From Merdimmobilis hominis (GTDB lineage Bacteria; Bacillota; Clostridia; Oscillospirales; Ruminococcaceae), in the NCBI RefSeq assembly GCF_021109255.1, contig NZ_JAJODG010000003.1: a stretch of DNA of 64,000 nucleotides. The stretch is one strand, 5' to 3'. The position numbers and the translations under genes were made by a program. The notes beneath the pieces are model-generated. The model worked only from the letters and a program-made list of their open reading frames with translations. It was not told where the DNA came from and ran no database searches. Shown piece after piece: positions 1-7,478 of this stretch (within the stretch, counting starts at the first letter, position 1; each line of letters starts with the position of its first letter).

Positions 1-416
1 TTGTCCATGCAGACAGCACTGGCACAGACATTGCAGCCCACATAGGGGATGCCGGCCAGTTCCAGCAGGCCCTGGATGGTGCCGTCCTCCCCGTTTTTGC
101 CGTGGAGGACCGGAAAGACCGCATCCACCGGGAGGATGGTGGCCTGCCCATCCCGGATTTCCACAATGCCGTGGACAGACCGGTCAGGGGAAAGAAAAGC
201 CTGGGTGACATATTGAGGCTGCTGCCATTCGTTTTTGGCGATCCGGTCGACAGGGCCGGTATAGCGGAGCCAGCGGCCTTCTTTGGTGATGCCCAGCATA
301 ATGACGTCAAACGTTTCATGGGAAATGTTGCGCAGCACCGAGGTTGCGGACTCCAGGGAGACCTCATATTCTGTGCTGGCGCCGCCGAACACGACGGCAA
401 CGGTAATCTTTTTCAT
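1..416 (-). CDS. D-alanine--D-alanine/D-serine ligase, VanG-like (5' part only)
   Basis: ATP-grasp ligase that joins D-Ala to D-Ala (or D-Ser) for the peptidoglycan stem peptide. The first 138 codons are present; the gene runs off the left edge. The N-terminus carries the ligase signature VFGGASTEYEVS at residues 9-20, and HGKNGEDGTIQGLLELAG starts near residue 105. From recall, the stretch between them (GITKEGRWLRYTG, then RSVHGIVEI) resembles VanG-type ligases more than the housekeeping Ddl of bacilli. The ATG at 416 is preceded on its own strand by a GAGGAATTC ribosome site. Whether the product is D-Ala-D-Ala or D-Ala-D-Ser cannot be judged, because the specificity residues lie outside the window. 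It is divergent from the rpmG operon. Confidence 0.85.
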   Translation of the reverse strand, partial: MKKITVAVVFGGASTEYEVSLESATSVLRNISHETFDVIMLGITKEGRWLRYTGPVDRIAKNEWQQPQYVTQAFLSPDRSVHGIVEIRDGQATILPVDAVFPVLHGKNGEDGTIQGLLELAGIPYVGCNVCASAVCMD

Positions 417-632
417 GGTGAATTCCTCACTCCTATGTATTCCGGCAGGGCCGGGCAGATAACATGTCAATTCTGGTAAGATTTGGGGGATGGCGCCATG
501 CTACAAAAATACAATTCTATTCTATCACACCAAGGAAAAGGCCGCAATTGGAACATCCTTCGGTTTTGCCTGGGGATATCCTTATTAATATATACATTTT
601 TTTGAAAATTAGAAGTTTGTCCAAAATTCGTC

Positions 633-661
633 TTGACTCTTTGACGTATCCGTGATATACT
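633..661 (+). promoter_or_regulatory. Sigma-A promoter of the rpmG-secE-nusG operon
   Basis: The -35 element TTGACT (633-638) and the -10 element TATACT (656-661) are 17 bp apart. A TG one base upstream of the -10 makes it an extended -10. It lies about 100 bp before rpmG. The rest of 417-760 is AT-rich and shows no other gene. Confidence 0.8.
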
Positions 662-760
662 TGGTACACCTCTAAAAGGGTTATTTTTTTATGTCCAAAA
701 TACGCAGCGTTCCTTTACGAGGGAGGCAAAACAAATCCGTCAACCAGGAGGTGCCGAAAC

Positions 761-910
761 ATGAGGGTTAAAATTACATTAGCTTGTACCGAGTGCAAAC
801 AGCGTAATTACAACACAATGAAGAACAAGAAGAACGATCCCGACAGGCTGGAGATGAACAAATACTGCAGATTCTGCCGGAAACACACTCTTCACAGAGA
901 GACCAAGTAA
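761..910 (+). CDS. rpmG: 50S ribosomal protein L33
   Basis: Small ribosomal protein of the large subunit, 49 residues, too short for a typical ORF cutoff. It begins MRVKITLACTECKQRNY and ends HTLHRETK, which is diagnostic for L33. Cysteines at 9, 12, 36 and 39 form two CxxC pairs, so this is the zinc-binding form. An AGGAGGTG ribosome site sits 8 bases before the ATG. It is the first gene of the operon with secE and nusG, a standard order in Firmicutes. Confidence 0.97.
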   Translation: MRVKITLACTECKQRNYNTMKNKKNDPDRLEMNKYCRFCRKHTLHRETK

Positions 911-933
911 AGTTGAAAGGCGGGGACAGGACA

Positions 934-1158
934 ATGTCAGAAGAGAACAAAGGCAAATCCAGTCCTAAGCAGGGTATCACCGCAAGAATCAGCCGCTACT
1001 TCCGCGATATGAAGGGCGAGCTGAAAAAGGTTGTCTGGCCGGCGAAAAAACAGGTGATCAACAACACCATTGTTGTCATCGTCACTGTGGTCATCGCTTC
1101 CTTTTTTATTGGCGGGTTCGATATGATCCTGTCAGCCATCGTCAATCTGCTCTTTTAA
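934..1158 (+). CDS. secE: Preprotein translocase subunit SecE
   Basis: Essential membrane subunit of the SecYEG channel, 74 residues. The family motif appears as YFRDMKGELKKVVWP at about residues 23-37, followed by a single hydrophobic helix at about 45-70. This is the short one-helix form typical of Gram-positive bacteria. An upstream TTG at 913 is in frame, but the ATG at 934 has the better-placed ribosome site (GGGGACAGG) and gives the usual length. It lies between rpmG and nusG. Confidence 0.95.
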   Translation: MSEENKGKSSPKQGITARISRYFRDMKGELKKVVWPAKKQVINNTIVVIVTVVIASFFIGGFDMILSAIVNLLF

Positions 1159-1222
1159 GGTCGCTTTTTGCGTTTGAAATTGTATCACACAAGGAAAAAT
1201 GACAAAGCGCGGAGGGGTAAAG

Positions 1223-1744
1223 ATGTCTGATACTGCTAGATGGTACGTTGTCCACACCTATTCCGGCTATGAGAATAAAGTGGCGACAAGCATAGAGAAT
1301 GCAGTGGAAAACCGGAAGCTGCATGATCTGATCTGTGAGGTCAAGGTTCCCACGGAAACTGTCACGGAAATTAAGGACAACAAAAAACGTGAAGTGGAAC
1401 GCAAGATTTTCCCCGGTTATGTCCTTGTCAAGATGATTATGACCGATGATTCATGGTATGTTGTCCGCAACATCCGCGGCGTAACCGGCTTTGTCGGCCC
1501 CGGCTCCAAACCCGTCCCCCTTTCGGAGGAAGAGGTCCAGCGGCTGGGCGTGGAAGTCCGTCAGATTGAGATTGACTTCCAGGTAGGTGACTCGGTCAAG
1601 GTGATCGATGGTTATCTTGATGGCTTTATCGGCGCGGTGGATGCCATTGATGCAGAGAAAGGCACAGTGCGCGTGACCGTTTCGATGATGGGCAAAGAAG
1701 TTCCCGTTGAGCTTGAGCTGGACCAGGTTCAGGCTCTGGATTAG
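1223..1744 (+). CDS. nusG: Transcription termination/antitermination protein NusG
   Basis: RNA polymerase elongation factor, 173 residues. The NGN domain occupies about residues 1-108 (RWYVVHTYSGYENKV, then FPGYVLVKM and VRNIRGVTGFVG). The C-terminal KOW domain includes VGDSVKVIDGYLDGFIGAV. A TTG-like longer start at 1199 is possible, but the ATG at 1223 follows GGAGGGGTAAAG at normal spacing and matches the family N-terminus. It is followed by the rplK leader and rplK. Confidence 0.96.
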   Translation: MSDTARWYVVHTYSGYENKVATSIENAVENRKLHDLICEVKVPTETVTEIKDNKKREVERKIFPGYVLVKMIMTDDSWYVVRNIRGVTGFVGPGSKPVPLSEEEVQRLGVEVRQIEIDFQVGDSVKVIDGYLDGFIGAVDAIDAEKGTVRVTVSMMGKEVPVELELDQVQALD

Positions 1745-1829
1745 TCTTTTATGAGGTGATTGGCTTCTCGGCCAATCTTTGCCGCGGCCCAAACCCGGCT
1801 TCGGCAAACCAAAATGGGTCGCCAGTGCG

Positions 1830-1876
1830 ACCTGTGGGAGGGATGGGCATACGGCCCGTTCCGACTTTAACCACTA
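1830..1876 (+). promoter_or_regulatory. Probable ribosomal protein L1 binding site before rplK
   Basis: The leader contains GTGGGAGG (1834-1841), later CCCGTT, and then AACCAC (1869-1874). These can pair to enclose an asymmetric loop resembling 23S rRNA helices 76-78, where L1 binds. L1 represses its own operon by binding such mRNA mimics in many bacteria. A weak hairpin (GATTGGC/GCCAATC, 1758-1777) lies further upstream in the 150-base nusG-rplK gap. Confidence 0.65.
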
Positions 1877-1897
1877 ACTATGGAGGTGCAAAACACA

Positions 1898-2323
1898 ATG
1901 GCTCAAAAAGTAGTAGGTTTCATCAAACTACAGATTCCGGCCGGAAAGGCTACTCCCGCACCGCCCGTTGGTCCCGCTCTGGGCCAGCATGGCGTTAACA
2001 TCATGGCGTTCACCAAAGAGTTCAATGAGCGCACCAAGAACGATGCGGGCTTGATCATCCCTGTTGTCATTACCGTTTATGCCGACCGTTCCTTTACCTT
2101 TGTCACCAAGACACCCCCTGCGGCGGTTCTCATCAAAAAAGCCATCGGCATTGAGACTGCTTCCGGCGTGCCCAACAAGACCAAGGTCGGTAAAATCACC
2201 AAGGAGCAGGTCCGCAAAATTGCTGAACAGAAAATGCCTGACCTCAATGCTGCTAGCGTAGAGACCGCTATGAGCATGATCTGCGGCACCGCACGCAGCA
2301 TGGGCATTGAAGTAGTAGACTAG
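1898..2323 (+). CDS. rplK: 50S ribosomal protein L11
   Basis: Large-subunit protein of the GTPase-associated centre, 141 residues, the standard length. It begins MAQKVVGFIKLQIPAGKA and contains PPVGPALGQHGVN and FTFVTKTPPAAVLIKKA, all hallmarks of L11. The C-terminal RNA-binding domain ends in ICGTARSMGIEVVD. The ATG at 1898 is preferred over the one at 1880 because GGAGGTG lies at 1882-1888, between them. It is followed by the second L1-site-like leader and rplA. Confidence 0.97.
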   Translation: MAQKVVGFIKLQIPAGKATPAPPVGPALGQHGVNIMAFTKEFNERTKNDAGLIIPVVITVYADRSFTFVTKTPPAAVLIKKAIGIETASGVPNKTKVGKITKEQVRKIAEQKMPDLNAASVETAMSMICGTARSMGIEVVD

Positions 2324-2329
2324 TGCTAC

Positions 2330-2366
2330 CCGGGTGGGAGGAAAACTATCCGCTATACACCACTCA
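2330..2366 (+). promoter_or_regulatory. Probable ribosomal protein L1 binding site before rplA
   Basis: GGTGGGAGG (2333-2341) and CACCAC (2358-2363) can pair around an internal TATCCGC, giving a compact version of the helix 76-78 L1 site in 23S rRNA. It lies between rplK and rplA, next to the rplA ribosome site GGAGG (2371-2375). Binding here could repress L1 synthesis directly. Confidence 0.7.
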
Positions 2367-2381
2367 TAAGGAGGATAATCA

Positions 2382-3080
2382 ATGAAACACGGTAAAAAAT
2401 ATCAGGATAGCGCCAAGCTGTTTGACAGCTTGAAGCTTTACGATACCGCAGAGGCCATTGAACTCTGCACCAAAACTGCAAAAGCCAAATTTGATGAGAC
2501 CGTTGAAGTCCACGTCCGCCTGGGCGTTGACTCTCGCCATGCTGACCAGCAGGTCCGCGGCGCTGTCGTGCTGCCCAACGGCACCGGCAAAAAGGTCCGT
2601 GTATTGGTGTTTGCCAAAGGCGACAACATTGCTGCCGCTCAGAACGCCGGCGCTGAGTACGTTGGCGGTGAGGATCTGATGCACAAGATCCAGAGCGAAG
2701 GCTGGATGGATTTCGATGTGGTCATCGCAACCCCTGACATGATGGGCGTTGTCGGCCGCCTCGGTAAAGTGCTCGGCCCCCGCGGCTTGATGCCCAACCC
2801 CAAGGCTGGTACCGTTACCCCCGATGTTGCCCGCGCTGTCACCGAGGCAAAAGCCGGTAAGATCGAGTACCGCCTGGACAAGACCAACATCATCCACTGC
2901 CCCATCGGCAAAGCTTCCTTCGGCTGTGAAAAGCTGCAGGAGAACTTTGACACTCTGATGAGCGCAATCGTCAAGGCAAAACCCGCTGCTGCAAAAGGCC
3001 AGTATGTGAAATCCTGCGTTGTTGCCACCACCATGGGCCCCGGCGTAAAGATTAATCCTGCGAGATTTGCAAACGCGTAA
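2382..3080 (+). CDS. rplA: 50S ribosomal protein L1
   Basis: Large-subunit protein of the L1 stalk and autogenous translational repressor, 232 residues, the usual length. It begins MKHGKKYQDSAKLFD and contains VHVRLGVDSRHADQQVRG, LPNGTGK and GKVLGPRGLMPNPKAGTVT (about residues 126-144), the L1 signature. The ribosome site is AAGGAGGATAATCA before the ATG at 2382. It is last in the operon and is followed at once by a strong terminator. In most Firmicutes rplJ would come next; here it is 13.9 kb away. Confidence 0.97.
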   Translation: MKHGKKYQDSAKLFDSLKLYDTAEAIELCTKTAKAKFDETVEVHVRLGVDSRHADQQVRGAVVLPNGTGKKVRVLVFAKGDNIAAAQNAGAEYVGGEDLMHKIQSEGWMDFDVVIATPDMMGVVGRLGKVLGPRGLMPNPKAGTVTPDVARAVTEAKAGKIEYRLDKTNIIHCPIGKASFGCEKLQENFDTLMSAIVKAKPAAAKGQYVKSCVVATTMGPGVKINPARFANA

Positions 3081-3100
3081 ATCCATCTCTTTGTAACCAT

Positions 3101-3135
3101 AAAAAAGCCGCTTTCAATACGAAAGCGGCTTTTTT
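3101..3135 (+). terminator. Terminator of the nusG-rplKA operon
   Basis: Stem GCCGCTTTC/GAAAGCGGC with a short loop, flanked by A6 on the left and T6 on the right. Confidence 0.9.
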
Positions 3136-3168
3136 GCGTTATCCCGAAATTGGGGCCGAGTTTGCCCA

Positions 3169-3202
3169 CAAAAAAGAAAAGGCTGCCATGGACTGGCAGC
3201 CT
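3169..3202 (-). terminator. Terminator of abrB
   Basis: Read on the minus strand, AGGCTGCC and GGCAGCCT form a stem with a 7-base loop, followed by TTTTCTTTTTT. Confidence 0.75.
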
Positions 3203-3271
3203 GTAAGTGTGTACTATGTCCGTTTCATTGCGCATGAAATGAGGGCTTCCTTCATACCGTTAAAGGAAAGG

Positions 3272-3514
3272 CTATTCCTCGGTCAATTCCTTCAGACATT
3301 GGCGGCAGATGTTTTTGCCTTTAAAATTGACAATATCGTTTGCGCTGTTGCAGAAGATGCAAGCAGGCTCGTATTTGTTGAGAACAATCTGATTTCCATC
3401 TACAAAAATTTCCAGGGCGTCTTTTACATCAATTCCCAAGGTACGGCGCAGCTCAATGGGCAGGACAATGCGGCCCAATTCATCTACTCTTCTTACAATA
3501 CCTGTTGATTTCAT
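3272..3514 (-). CDS. abrB: AbrB-family transition-state regulator with two CxxC pairs
   Basis: DNA-binding regulator of the AbrB/SpoVT swapped-hairpin family, 80 residues. The first 45 residues (MKSTGIVRRVDELGRIVLP, then ELRRTLGI and ALEIFVDG) are the canonical AbrB fold. The C-terminal part has CIFC and, further on, CRQC, a possible zinc-binding pair typical of clostridial AbrB. In bacilli AbrB represses stationary-phase and sporulation genes during growth; the same role here is inference. It is divergent from the sporulation genes spmAB, with a 278-base AT-rich gap between them. Confidence 0.9.
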   Translation of the reverse strand: MKSTGIVRRVDELGRIVLPIELRRTLGIDVKDALEIFVDGNQIVLNKYEPACIFCNSANDIVNFKGKNICRQCLKELTEE

Positions 3515-3792
3515 GAGATTTTACCAACCTTTCTATATTTTTTGTCCAAGAATAGGGGGGTTCTACGTTCCTCGACATCAAATCCTGTCGAATCATCCAA
3601 CATAGGATACTATAACGTATTCTTACAAAATTGTCAAATACTTCTAGGTAAAAACTTCCTATATTTCCATGAAAAGGAGAAAAAGCCTATATTTTAACGA
3701 AAATTAAGACAAAAATATAGATAAATTATACATGTCGGTTTGATGACTATGGTAACAAATTTTAATTTTTTTGATAAAATAAGGGGAATTTT
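3515..3792. other. AT-rich divergent intergenic region between abrB and spmA
   Basis: This strongly AT-rich gap must hold the abrB promoter and possibly the spmA promoter. I see several AT-rich hexamers but none well enough spaced to call. No gene is visible in it. Confidence 0.5.
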
Positions 3793-4374
3793 ATGATGAC
3801 AGTATTATTCACTGGAATGGTTGTTTTATCTGTCCTTTTTGGCTTGCTCACCGGCCGGATGGATGCGGTTTCCACCGCGGCTATCACCAGCTGTGGAAAA
3901 GGGGTGGAGCTGGTCCTCTCCCTGCTAGGGGCGATGTGCCTTTGGTCTGGGGTGATGGAGGTGGCCCGAAAAGCCGGCCTGACCGAACTCCTCTCCCGCC
4001 TGTTCTCCCCGGTGACCCGGCGGCTCTTTCGGGGAATCCGGCCCAAAGGCAAGGCGATGGAAGCCATCACAATGAACCTGGCTGCCAACCTGCTTGGGTT
4101 GGGCAACGCCGCAACCCCTTTAGGCATCACGGCCATGCAGGAAATGGCTAAGGAAGAGCGGTCCGGCAAGGTGGCCACCAACAATATGATTTTATTTGTG
4201 GTGCTCAACACCGCATCGCTGCAGGTGATCCCCACCAACCTGATCCTCCTTCGCACCCAAGCTGGATCCCAAAATCCAGCGGAGCTGATCCCAGCTGTTT
4301 GGCTGGCCTCCTTAGCCTCTATTTTAGTGGGGGTGACAGCGGCAAAACTCTTGGAAAGGATGGGCCGCCGATGA
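3793..4374 (+). CDS. spmA: Spore maturation protein A
   Basis: Integral membrane protein, 193 residues, needed in bacilli for full dehydration of the spore core. It has several hydrophobic helices and the conserved segment AITMNLAANLLGLGNAATPL (about residues 93-112), with N and G residues typical of the SpmA/nucleoside-recognition (Gate) family. The start at 3793 follows AAGGGGAATTTT. The stop overlaps the start of spmB (ATGA), so the two are translationally coupled. Confidence 0.93.
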   Translation: MMTVLFTGMVVLSVLFGLLTGRMDAVSTAAITSCGKGVELVLSLLGAMCLWSGVMEVARKAGLTELLSRLFSPVTRRLFRGIRPKGKAMEAITMNLAANLLGLGNAATPLGITAMQEMAKEERSGKVATNNMILFVVLNTASLQVIPTNLILLRTQAGSQNPAELIPAVWLASLASILVGVTAAKLLERMGRR

Positions 4375-4898
4375 TCCGCTTTACCGATTGCCTGATTCCC
4401 TTGGTTATTGGGGGAATCCTTTTGTTCGGTGCTTGCCGGGGAACCGATGTGTTTGCCAGCTTTTTGGATGGGGCGCGGTCCGGCTTGGCCACGGGTTTTT
4501 CCATCCTGCCCGCTCTAGTGGCCTTAACCACCTGTGTGGGGATGTTCAAAGCTTCTGGGGCGCTGGATCTTTTCTGCTGCGCCCTGGCTCCCCTTGGGAA
4601 TCTCCTGGGACTGCCAAAGGAGGTCCTCCCCTTGGCGATGCTCCGGCCCATCTCGGGCAGCGGTGCCATGGTGATCTTCCAGGATATCCTCTCCTCGGTC
4701 GGGCCGGACAGTTTTGCCGGACGGGTGGCTGGGGTAATGCTGGGTTCCACCGAGACCACCTTTTATACCATCGCTGTTTATTTTGGTGCAGCGGGTATTC
4801 AGAAGAGCCGCCACACCCTGCCCAGTGCCCTCTCCGCAGATCTGACCGGGTTTGTGATCAGCGCCCTTTTGGTCCGTCTCCTCTTTGGCGTAGCTTGA
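4371..4898 (+). CDS. spmB: Spore maturation protein B
   Basis: Partner of SpmA, 175 residues, membrane protein of the nucleoside-recognition family. It begins MIRFTDCLIPLVIGGILLF. The conserved stretch PLAMLRPISGSGAM lies around residues 85-98, and GSTETTFYTIAVYFGA follows at about 125-140, both strong SpmB features. The ATG at 4371 overlaps the spmA stop; longer in-frame starts would lie inside spmA. A terminator follows. Confidence 0.93.
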   Translation: MIRFTDCLIPLVIGGILLFGACRGTDVFASFLDGARSGLATGFSILPALVALTTCVGMFKASGALDLFCCALAPLGNLLGLPKEVLPLAMLRPISGSGAMVIFQDILSSVGPDSFAGRVAGVMLGSTETTFYTIAVYFGAAGIQKSRHTLPSALSADLTGFVISALLVRLLFGVA

Positions 4899-4953
4899 CG
4901 CCGCCTTTATTTTTTGGGATACTATGGATAAGCGCAATCGAACATTACAAGGG

Positions 4954-4979
4954 AAAAAAGCGGCGCAAGCCGCTTTTTT
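4954..4979 (+). terminator. Terminator of spmAB
   Basis: AAAAAAGCGGC and GCCGCTTTTTT with a GCAA loop; works on both strands. Confidence 0.85.
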
Positions 4980-4999
4980 GCAGTTTGGAGGGTTGTGAA

Positions 5000-5548
5000 A
5001 TGACCAATGGTTTTCTAAGGACAAAGAGGTTGTTGTTCTGCCGCTGGGAGGCAGGGGATTTGCTGGAAGCGGAAGCGCTGTGGGGTGACCCCCTGGTCAC
5101 CCGTTGGATTACCGCAACAGGCAGAATGACGGCGGAAGAGGTGGCCGACCGCCTCGCCCAAGAGGTGGAAAGGGACAAGCAGTTTGGGATCCAATACTGG
5201 CCTCTGCGGGAGCGCTCCACTGGGGAGCTGGCAGGCTGCTGCGGCCTGCGCCCTCACGGGGAAGGGGAGCTGGAACTGGGGGTTCACCTCCGGCCGGCGT
5301 TTTGGGGCCGGGGCCTGGGGGAAGAGGCCTGCCGGGCCGCCCTTTGGTACGCTTTTGTAAAGTGGGACATCCCTTCGGTGTTTGCCGGGCATAATCCCCA
5401 CAACACTGCCTCCCCAAAGCTGCTGGAAAAGCTGGGCTTTTCCCCCATCGGGGAGGAGTTTTACCCGCCCACCGGTTTATACCATCCGTCTTACCGGTTG
5501 CAAAGAGGGGATTTTTTCTGTCCGGAAATCCCTGTGTATTTGGATTGA
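5000..5548 (+). CDS. GNAT-family N-acetyltransferase (RimJ-like)
   Basis: Acetyl-CoA-dependent acyltransferase of unknown substrate, 182 residues. It begins with the RimJ/RimL-type LRTKRLLFCRWEAGDL. Beta-strand 4 with the acetyl-CoA loop is ELGVHLRPAFWGRGLGEEA (about 93-111), which contains the R/Q-x-x-G-x-G/A motif as GRGLGE. The C-terminal part has NTASPKLLEKLGF, also typical. The ATG at 5000 follows GGAGGGTTGTGAA. The ORF is open far upstream, but that part overlaps spmB and the terminator, so the shorter start is used. It may be cotranscribed with the next gene, 17 bp downstream. Confidence 0.85.
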   Translation: MTNGFLRTKRLLFCRWEAGDLLEAEALWGDPLVTRWITATGRMTAEEVADRLAQEVERDKQFGIQYWPLRERSTGELAGCCGLRPHGEGELELGVHLRPAFWGRGLGEEACRAALWYAFVKWDIPSVFAGHNPHNTASPKLLEKLGFSPIGEEFYPPTGLYHPSYRLQRGDFFCPEIPVYLD

Positions 5549-5565
5549 TCAAGGAGGTTTTATCC

Positions 5566-6651
5566 ATGGCATTTACGTTGCCCCGCTATCAGGAACCCGA
5601 TTTTTCTGCCCTGGGCTTTGCCCCAGACGCCCAGTTTATCCCGGCTCCCCGAGACGGTGCCGCCCCTGAGCAGTACCATGCCACCACCATCTTCCCCGAG
5701 TATTTCAAGGTGGGAGGCAGGTGGCTCCTAGCCAAAGAGAGCAGAATGGACTGCGTGGCCGTCTATGAGGATGGAGCCATCGCTGTCCGGGAGTTCCGGC
5801 GGCTGAAACAGGGGGATTTGGTGGCGGTGGGCCGAGCCGAGGACGGTTCTCAAGGAATCTACGTTCACACCGCTCCCTTTGCCCGACCGGGGAAGGCAGA
5901 GGCTGAGGCGTTCTCTTTTCGCCAAGGCCGTTCCCGGGAGACTGCTTACTCCAAGGACTACGACTCCCTCTATGAACTGCTGGAGCATGAGAAGGAGCAT
6001 GGCTTTGTCACTTGGGTCCTGGGGCCGGCCTGCTCCTTTGACAAGGATTCCCGGGAGGCATTCTCCAAGCTGGTCGCCGGGGGATATGTCCATGCCCTGT
6101 TAGCGGGCAATGCCCTGGCAACCCACGACCTGGAAGCCGCCTACCTGGGCACCGCCCTGGGCCAGGATGTCTACACCCAGGAATCCCGGCCGGGTGGCCA
6201 TTACAACCACATCGACACCATCAACCGGGTGCGGCAGTACGGCTCTATCCCCGCTTTTATAAAGGGGGAGGGGATTGACAACGGCATCCTGTATAGCTGC
6301 GTCAAACAGGGGGTCCCCTTTGTTTTGGCGGGTTCTATCCGAGACGACGGCCCCCTGCCAGAGGTCTACGCCGATGTCTATGAGGCCCAGAACGCCATGC
6401 GGGAACAGGTCAAGCGTTCCACCACCGTCATCAGCATGGCGACAGTGCTCCACTCCATTGCCACCGGCAACATGACTCCTGCCTACCGGGTGTTGGAAGA
6501 TGGGTCGATCCGGCCGCTGTACTTCTACTGCGTGGATGTCTCGGAGTTTGCGGTCAACAAGCTGCGGGATCGGGGAAGTTTGGCGGTCAAGACCATGGTG
6601 ACCAACGTCCAGGATTTTGTGGTCAATGTGGCCAAGGGCTTAAACCTGTAA
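5566..6651 (+). CDS. LOR/SDH-family protein (TIGR00300-like), possible ornithine cyclodeaminase
   Basis: A 361-residue protein. Its C-terminal two thirds matches, from recall, the LOR/SDH conserved domain found in archaeal ornithine cyclodeaminase and in the C-terminal part of cyanobacterial arginine dihydrolase. Signatures are GYVHALLAGNALATHDLEA (about residues 176-194), GGHYNHIDTINRVRQYGSI, GVPFVLAGSIRDDGPLPEV and TVLHSIATGNMTPAY. This domain binds NAD in a Rossmann-like fold. The catalytic arginine dihydrolase domain is absent. The ATG at 5566 follows a strong AAGGAGG. No other arginine or ornithine gene is nearby, so the substrate remains inferred. Confidence 0.7.
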   Translation: MAFTLPRYQEPDFSALGFAPDAQFIPAPRDGAAPEQYHATTIFPEYFKVGGRWLLAKESRMDCVAVYEDGAIAVREFRRLKQGDLVAVGRAEDGSQGIYVHTAPFARPGKAEAEAFSFRQGRSRETAYSKDYDSLYELLEHEKEHGFVTWVLGPACSFDKDSREAFSKLVAGGYVHALLAGNALATHDLEAAYLGTALGQDVYTQESRPGGHYNHIDTINRVRQYGSIPAFIKGEGIDNGILYSCVKQGVPFVLAGSIRDDGPLPEVYADVYEAQNAMREQVKRSTTVISMATVLHSIATGNMTPAYRVLEDGSIRPLYFYCVDVSEFAVNKLRDRGSLAVKTMVTNVQDFVVNVAKGLNL

Positions 6652-6672
6652 TGCTGTCGATGCATGAAAAAC

Positions 6673-6719
6673 AAAAAAGGACCCGAAGGGACATCATGGC
6701 CCTTCGGGTCCTTTTTTTG
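6673..6719. terminator. Bidirectional terminator between convergent genes
   Basis: AAAAAAGGACCCGAAGGG pairs with CCCTTCGGGTCCTTTTTTT around a short loop. It serves the gene ending at 6651 on the plus strand and the one ending at 6724 on the minus strand. Confidence 0.9.
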
Positions 6720-6723
6720 TTTC

Positions 6724-7257
6724 CTACAAGATGCTGGTGACCAAAGCGGTCAGCGATTCGGCGGTCAATCCTTCGCTGCTGGTGAGGGAGTACCACATGC
6801 CGTCCCGCTGCCAGGAGGCGTGGAGGATGACATCTTCTTGGTCGCCCAGCACCGACACGGTGGAGGCGCCACAGGTGAGGCTGGATTCCCAGGGGAATTC
6901 CCCCGAGACCTCGCCAGGGGCTTCTTGCTCTGTAGAAGTGCGGTAGACCAGCTTGTCCTCCCCACAGGAGTAGGTCACCTGGGCGATGGTTTGGGCCACC
7001 AGGGCGTATTCCTCCACCTCATATCCGGTGGGCAGGGCCTGGGGGGTCTGCACCAGAAAATCAGCCGCGCCCTGAAGGGATTCCAAGGTGTCATATTGGA
7101 TCACTGGATTGACCACCTGGACACCGGAGGAATTGGGGGAGGGCTCTGCCACCTGGGATCCAAAGGCCAGCAGCGCGGATGAGAGGAGTAGCACCACGGC
7201 GACAATCAACAATTTTTCACTGCGGAAATAGACTTCAAGGCCGGTGGGTTCTTTCAT
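6724..7257 (-). CDS. DUF4367 domain protein, membrane-anchored
   Basis: A 177-residue protein with one membrane helix near the N-terminus (LLIVAVVLLLSSALLAFG, about residues 17-34) and an outside domain. The C-terminal half resembles DUF4367: PTGYEVEEYAL, KLVYRTS, and the ending WYSLTSSEGLTAESLTAL. Proteins of this family often sit behind sigma factors as anti-sigma-like or surface proteins, but no sigma factor is next to it here. The ATG at 7257 follows AAAGGAGCTGTCCAC; the upstream extension to 7377 is unlikely to be translated. The 221 bases before it hold no visible gene. Confidence 0.7.
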   Translation of the reverse strand: MKEPTGLEVYFRSEKLLIVAVVLLLSSALLAFGSQVAEPSPNSSGVQVVNPVIQYDTLESLQGAADFLVQTPQALPTGYEVEEYALVAQTIAQVTYSCGEDKLVYRTSTEQEAPGEVSGEFPWESSLTCGASTVSVLGDQEDVILHASWQRDGMWYSLTSSEGLTAESLTALVTSIL

Positions 7258-7478
7258 GTGGACAGCTCCTTTCCCCAATGGTTGGTAAGTCTTATGATAC
7301 ATAGAAAAAGTGACCAATTTTAGAAGATTTGCTCCCTTGCCGGAAAAATTCAGAAAAACGTAAGAATTGGCCCTCATTGAAAGGAGCGGGGAAGGCGGCC
7401 AGTTCTAGGCTGAATACCTGGCGAAAAGAATACCGCCCATTCCCCAGGAAAGGGGGATAGGCGGCAGATCGGAAGCTA

